From: JAUXFK01 sp034189035
Lineage (GTDB): Bacteria > Desulfobacterota > UBA8473
Direction: 5' to 3'
DNA length: 5,920 nt
NCBI GenBank assembly: GCA_034189035.1
Contig: JAXHVA010000187.1
Coordinates: forward strand, 1 to 5,920
Shown: piece after piece, positions 5,404-5,920 of the stretch
Numbering within the stretch: the stretch's first letter is position 1
Layout of the letters: every line of letters begins with the position of its first letter
Program-made: the position numbers and the translations under genes
The notes under the pieces: model-generated
The model's input: only the letters and a program-made list of their open reading frames with translations
The model's database searches: none
Told to the model about the DNA's origin: nothing

Positions 5404-5920
5404 ATGAAAAGTTTAGCTGACTGCTTAACGGCTTCAAACCTATCAGGGATAGAACAACAAGCTTTATTGGCTGCGTCCGATAAGATCCGGGCTAAAAAGT
5501 TAAAAGGGGTGTCTGTATCCAGTGCGGATGTCATAGAGGGCATTGAACATAAAGCCGATCTTTCCGTGGTTAAAAAAGCCTTAAAATCGGCAGAGAATGA
5601 ATTAGTATCCATTGAAAAACAAATTGATGAGACATTAGGGATAAAAGCGAAAGAAGAGAAGCCAACCATCCCTCCTAAACCGAAAAAGCCAGCAAAACCC
5701 ACACCTAAACCCCCTGTAGCACCCACACAGCCCAAAGAGAAGCCAACCCATGCCAAGGCAAGAGTAAAAGGCGTAGTGCGTCCATTTGCCCATTATAGAC
5801 GACTTATAGGCAAAAGAAAGGGCCAGATCGAGATAGTCTTTGGCAAGGGGGCCTATGCCAAAAGAGCAGTCGTTGAAGCTGAAAGTGTAAAGGATTTAGA
5901 TTCGGCTGTCCAGGTTAAAA
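5404..5920 (+). CDS. N-terminal part of a large phage protein, possibly polyvalent (runs off right edge)
   Basis: The frame is open from ATG 5404 to the window end, giving 172 residues so far. AAGGA at 5390-5394, nine bases upstream, supports the start. Residues 1-80 are helical and charged (IEQQALLAASDKIRAKK, VVKKALKSAENELVSIEKQI). Residues 86-114 are a Lys/Pro linker (PPKPKKPAKPTPKPPVAP). From about 118 a basic segment leads into GKRKGQIEIVFGKGAYAKRA and VVEAESVKDLDSA. The phrase 'IEIVF......a.RavVEAe.v' loosely resembles the opening of ParB/DdrB-like modules in large phage polyvalent proteins, but the diagnostic part would lie beyond the window. No signal peptide or transmembrane segment is present. 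The long linker and size are consistent with a multidomain virion-packaged protein. Confidence 0.72.
   Translation, partial: MKSLADCLTASNLSGIEQQALLAASDKIRAKKLKGVSVSSADVIEGIEHKADLSVVKKALKSAENELVSIEKQIDETLGIKAKEEKPTIPPKPKKPAKPTPKPPVAPTQPKEKPTHAKARVKGVVRPFAHYRRLIGKRKGQIEIVFGKGAYAKRAVVEAESVKDLDSAVQVK

Noticed and set aside
5388..5756. Long minus-strand ORF rich in Gly/Phe
   Set aside because: It is the complement of the Lys/Pro-rich linker and helical region of the + strand gene from 5404, which has a good ribosome-binding site and coherent protein sequence.
1..5920. CRISPR array, tRNA, insertion sequence, rho-independent terminator or defence cassette
   Set aside because: No regularly spaced repeats, cloverleaf, transposase, paired inverted ends or hairpin plus T-tract were found, and intergenic space is close to nil.

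Overview
The window reads as part of the genome of an uncultivated tailed bacteriophage or prophage. All supported genes lie on the + strand and are packed almost without gaps (TAATG and ATGA junctions, overlaps of 29 and 38 bases). No host housekeeping gene, RNA gene, CRISPR array, insertion sequence, promoter or terminator could be recognised. The phage reading rests on four things: a fibre-like protein with several phage fibre motifs, a right-handed beta-helix protein, a small phage-type tail protein, and fragments of large 'polyvalent' phage proteins at both edges. The sequence does not name a host. Sec-type signal peptides and Shine-Dalgarno sites show only that it is bacterial.

Layout. 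(1) Bases 1-341 hold the C-terminal end of a protein resembling large polyvalent phage proteins. (2) Bases 349-1181 hold three small genes: a basic helical protein, a small protein ending in a tandem acidic/aromatic repeat, and a compact beta-rich protein with one CxxC. (3) Bases 1181-4766 hold four consecutive genes that each begin with a convincing Sec-type signal peptide: a 603-aa fibre-like protein, a 161-aa short beta-helix-like protein, a 350-aa right-handed beta-helix protein (GTG start inside the previous gene), and an 89-aa proline-containing small protein. (4) Bases 4738-5391 hold two small cytoplasmic-type tail-module genes. (5) From base 5404 a gene runs off the right edge. It has a helical N-terminus and a Lys/Pro linker and may be the start of another polyvalent or virion protein.

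The genes look like one co-transcribed adsorption or tail-accessory module. The unusual feature is the run of four signal peptides, two of them on proteins with fibre- or spike-like architecture. Tailed-phage fibres and spikes normally fold and assemble in the cytoplasm. The arrangement suggests either that these proteins are exported from the infected cell or lysogen, or that their hydrophobic N-termini have another job in the particle. I saw no defence, toxin-antitoxin, retron or CRISPR-type system.
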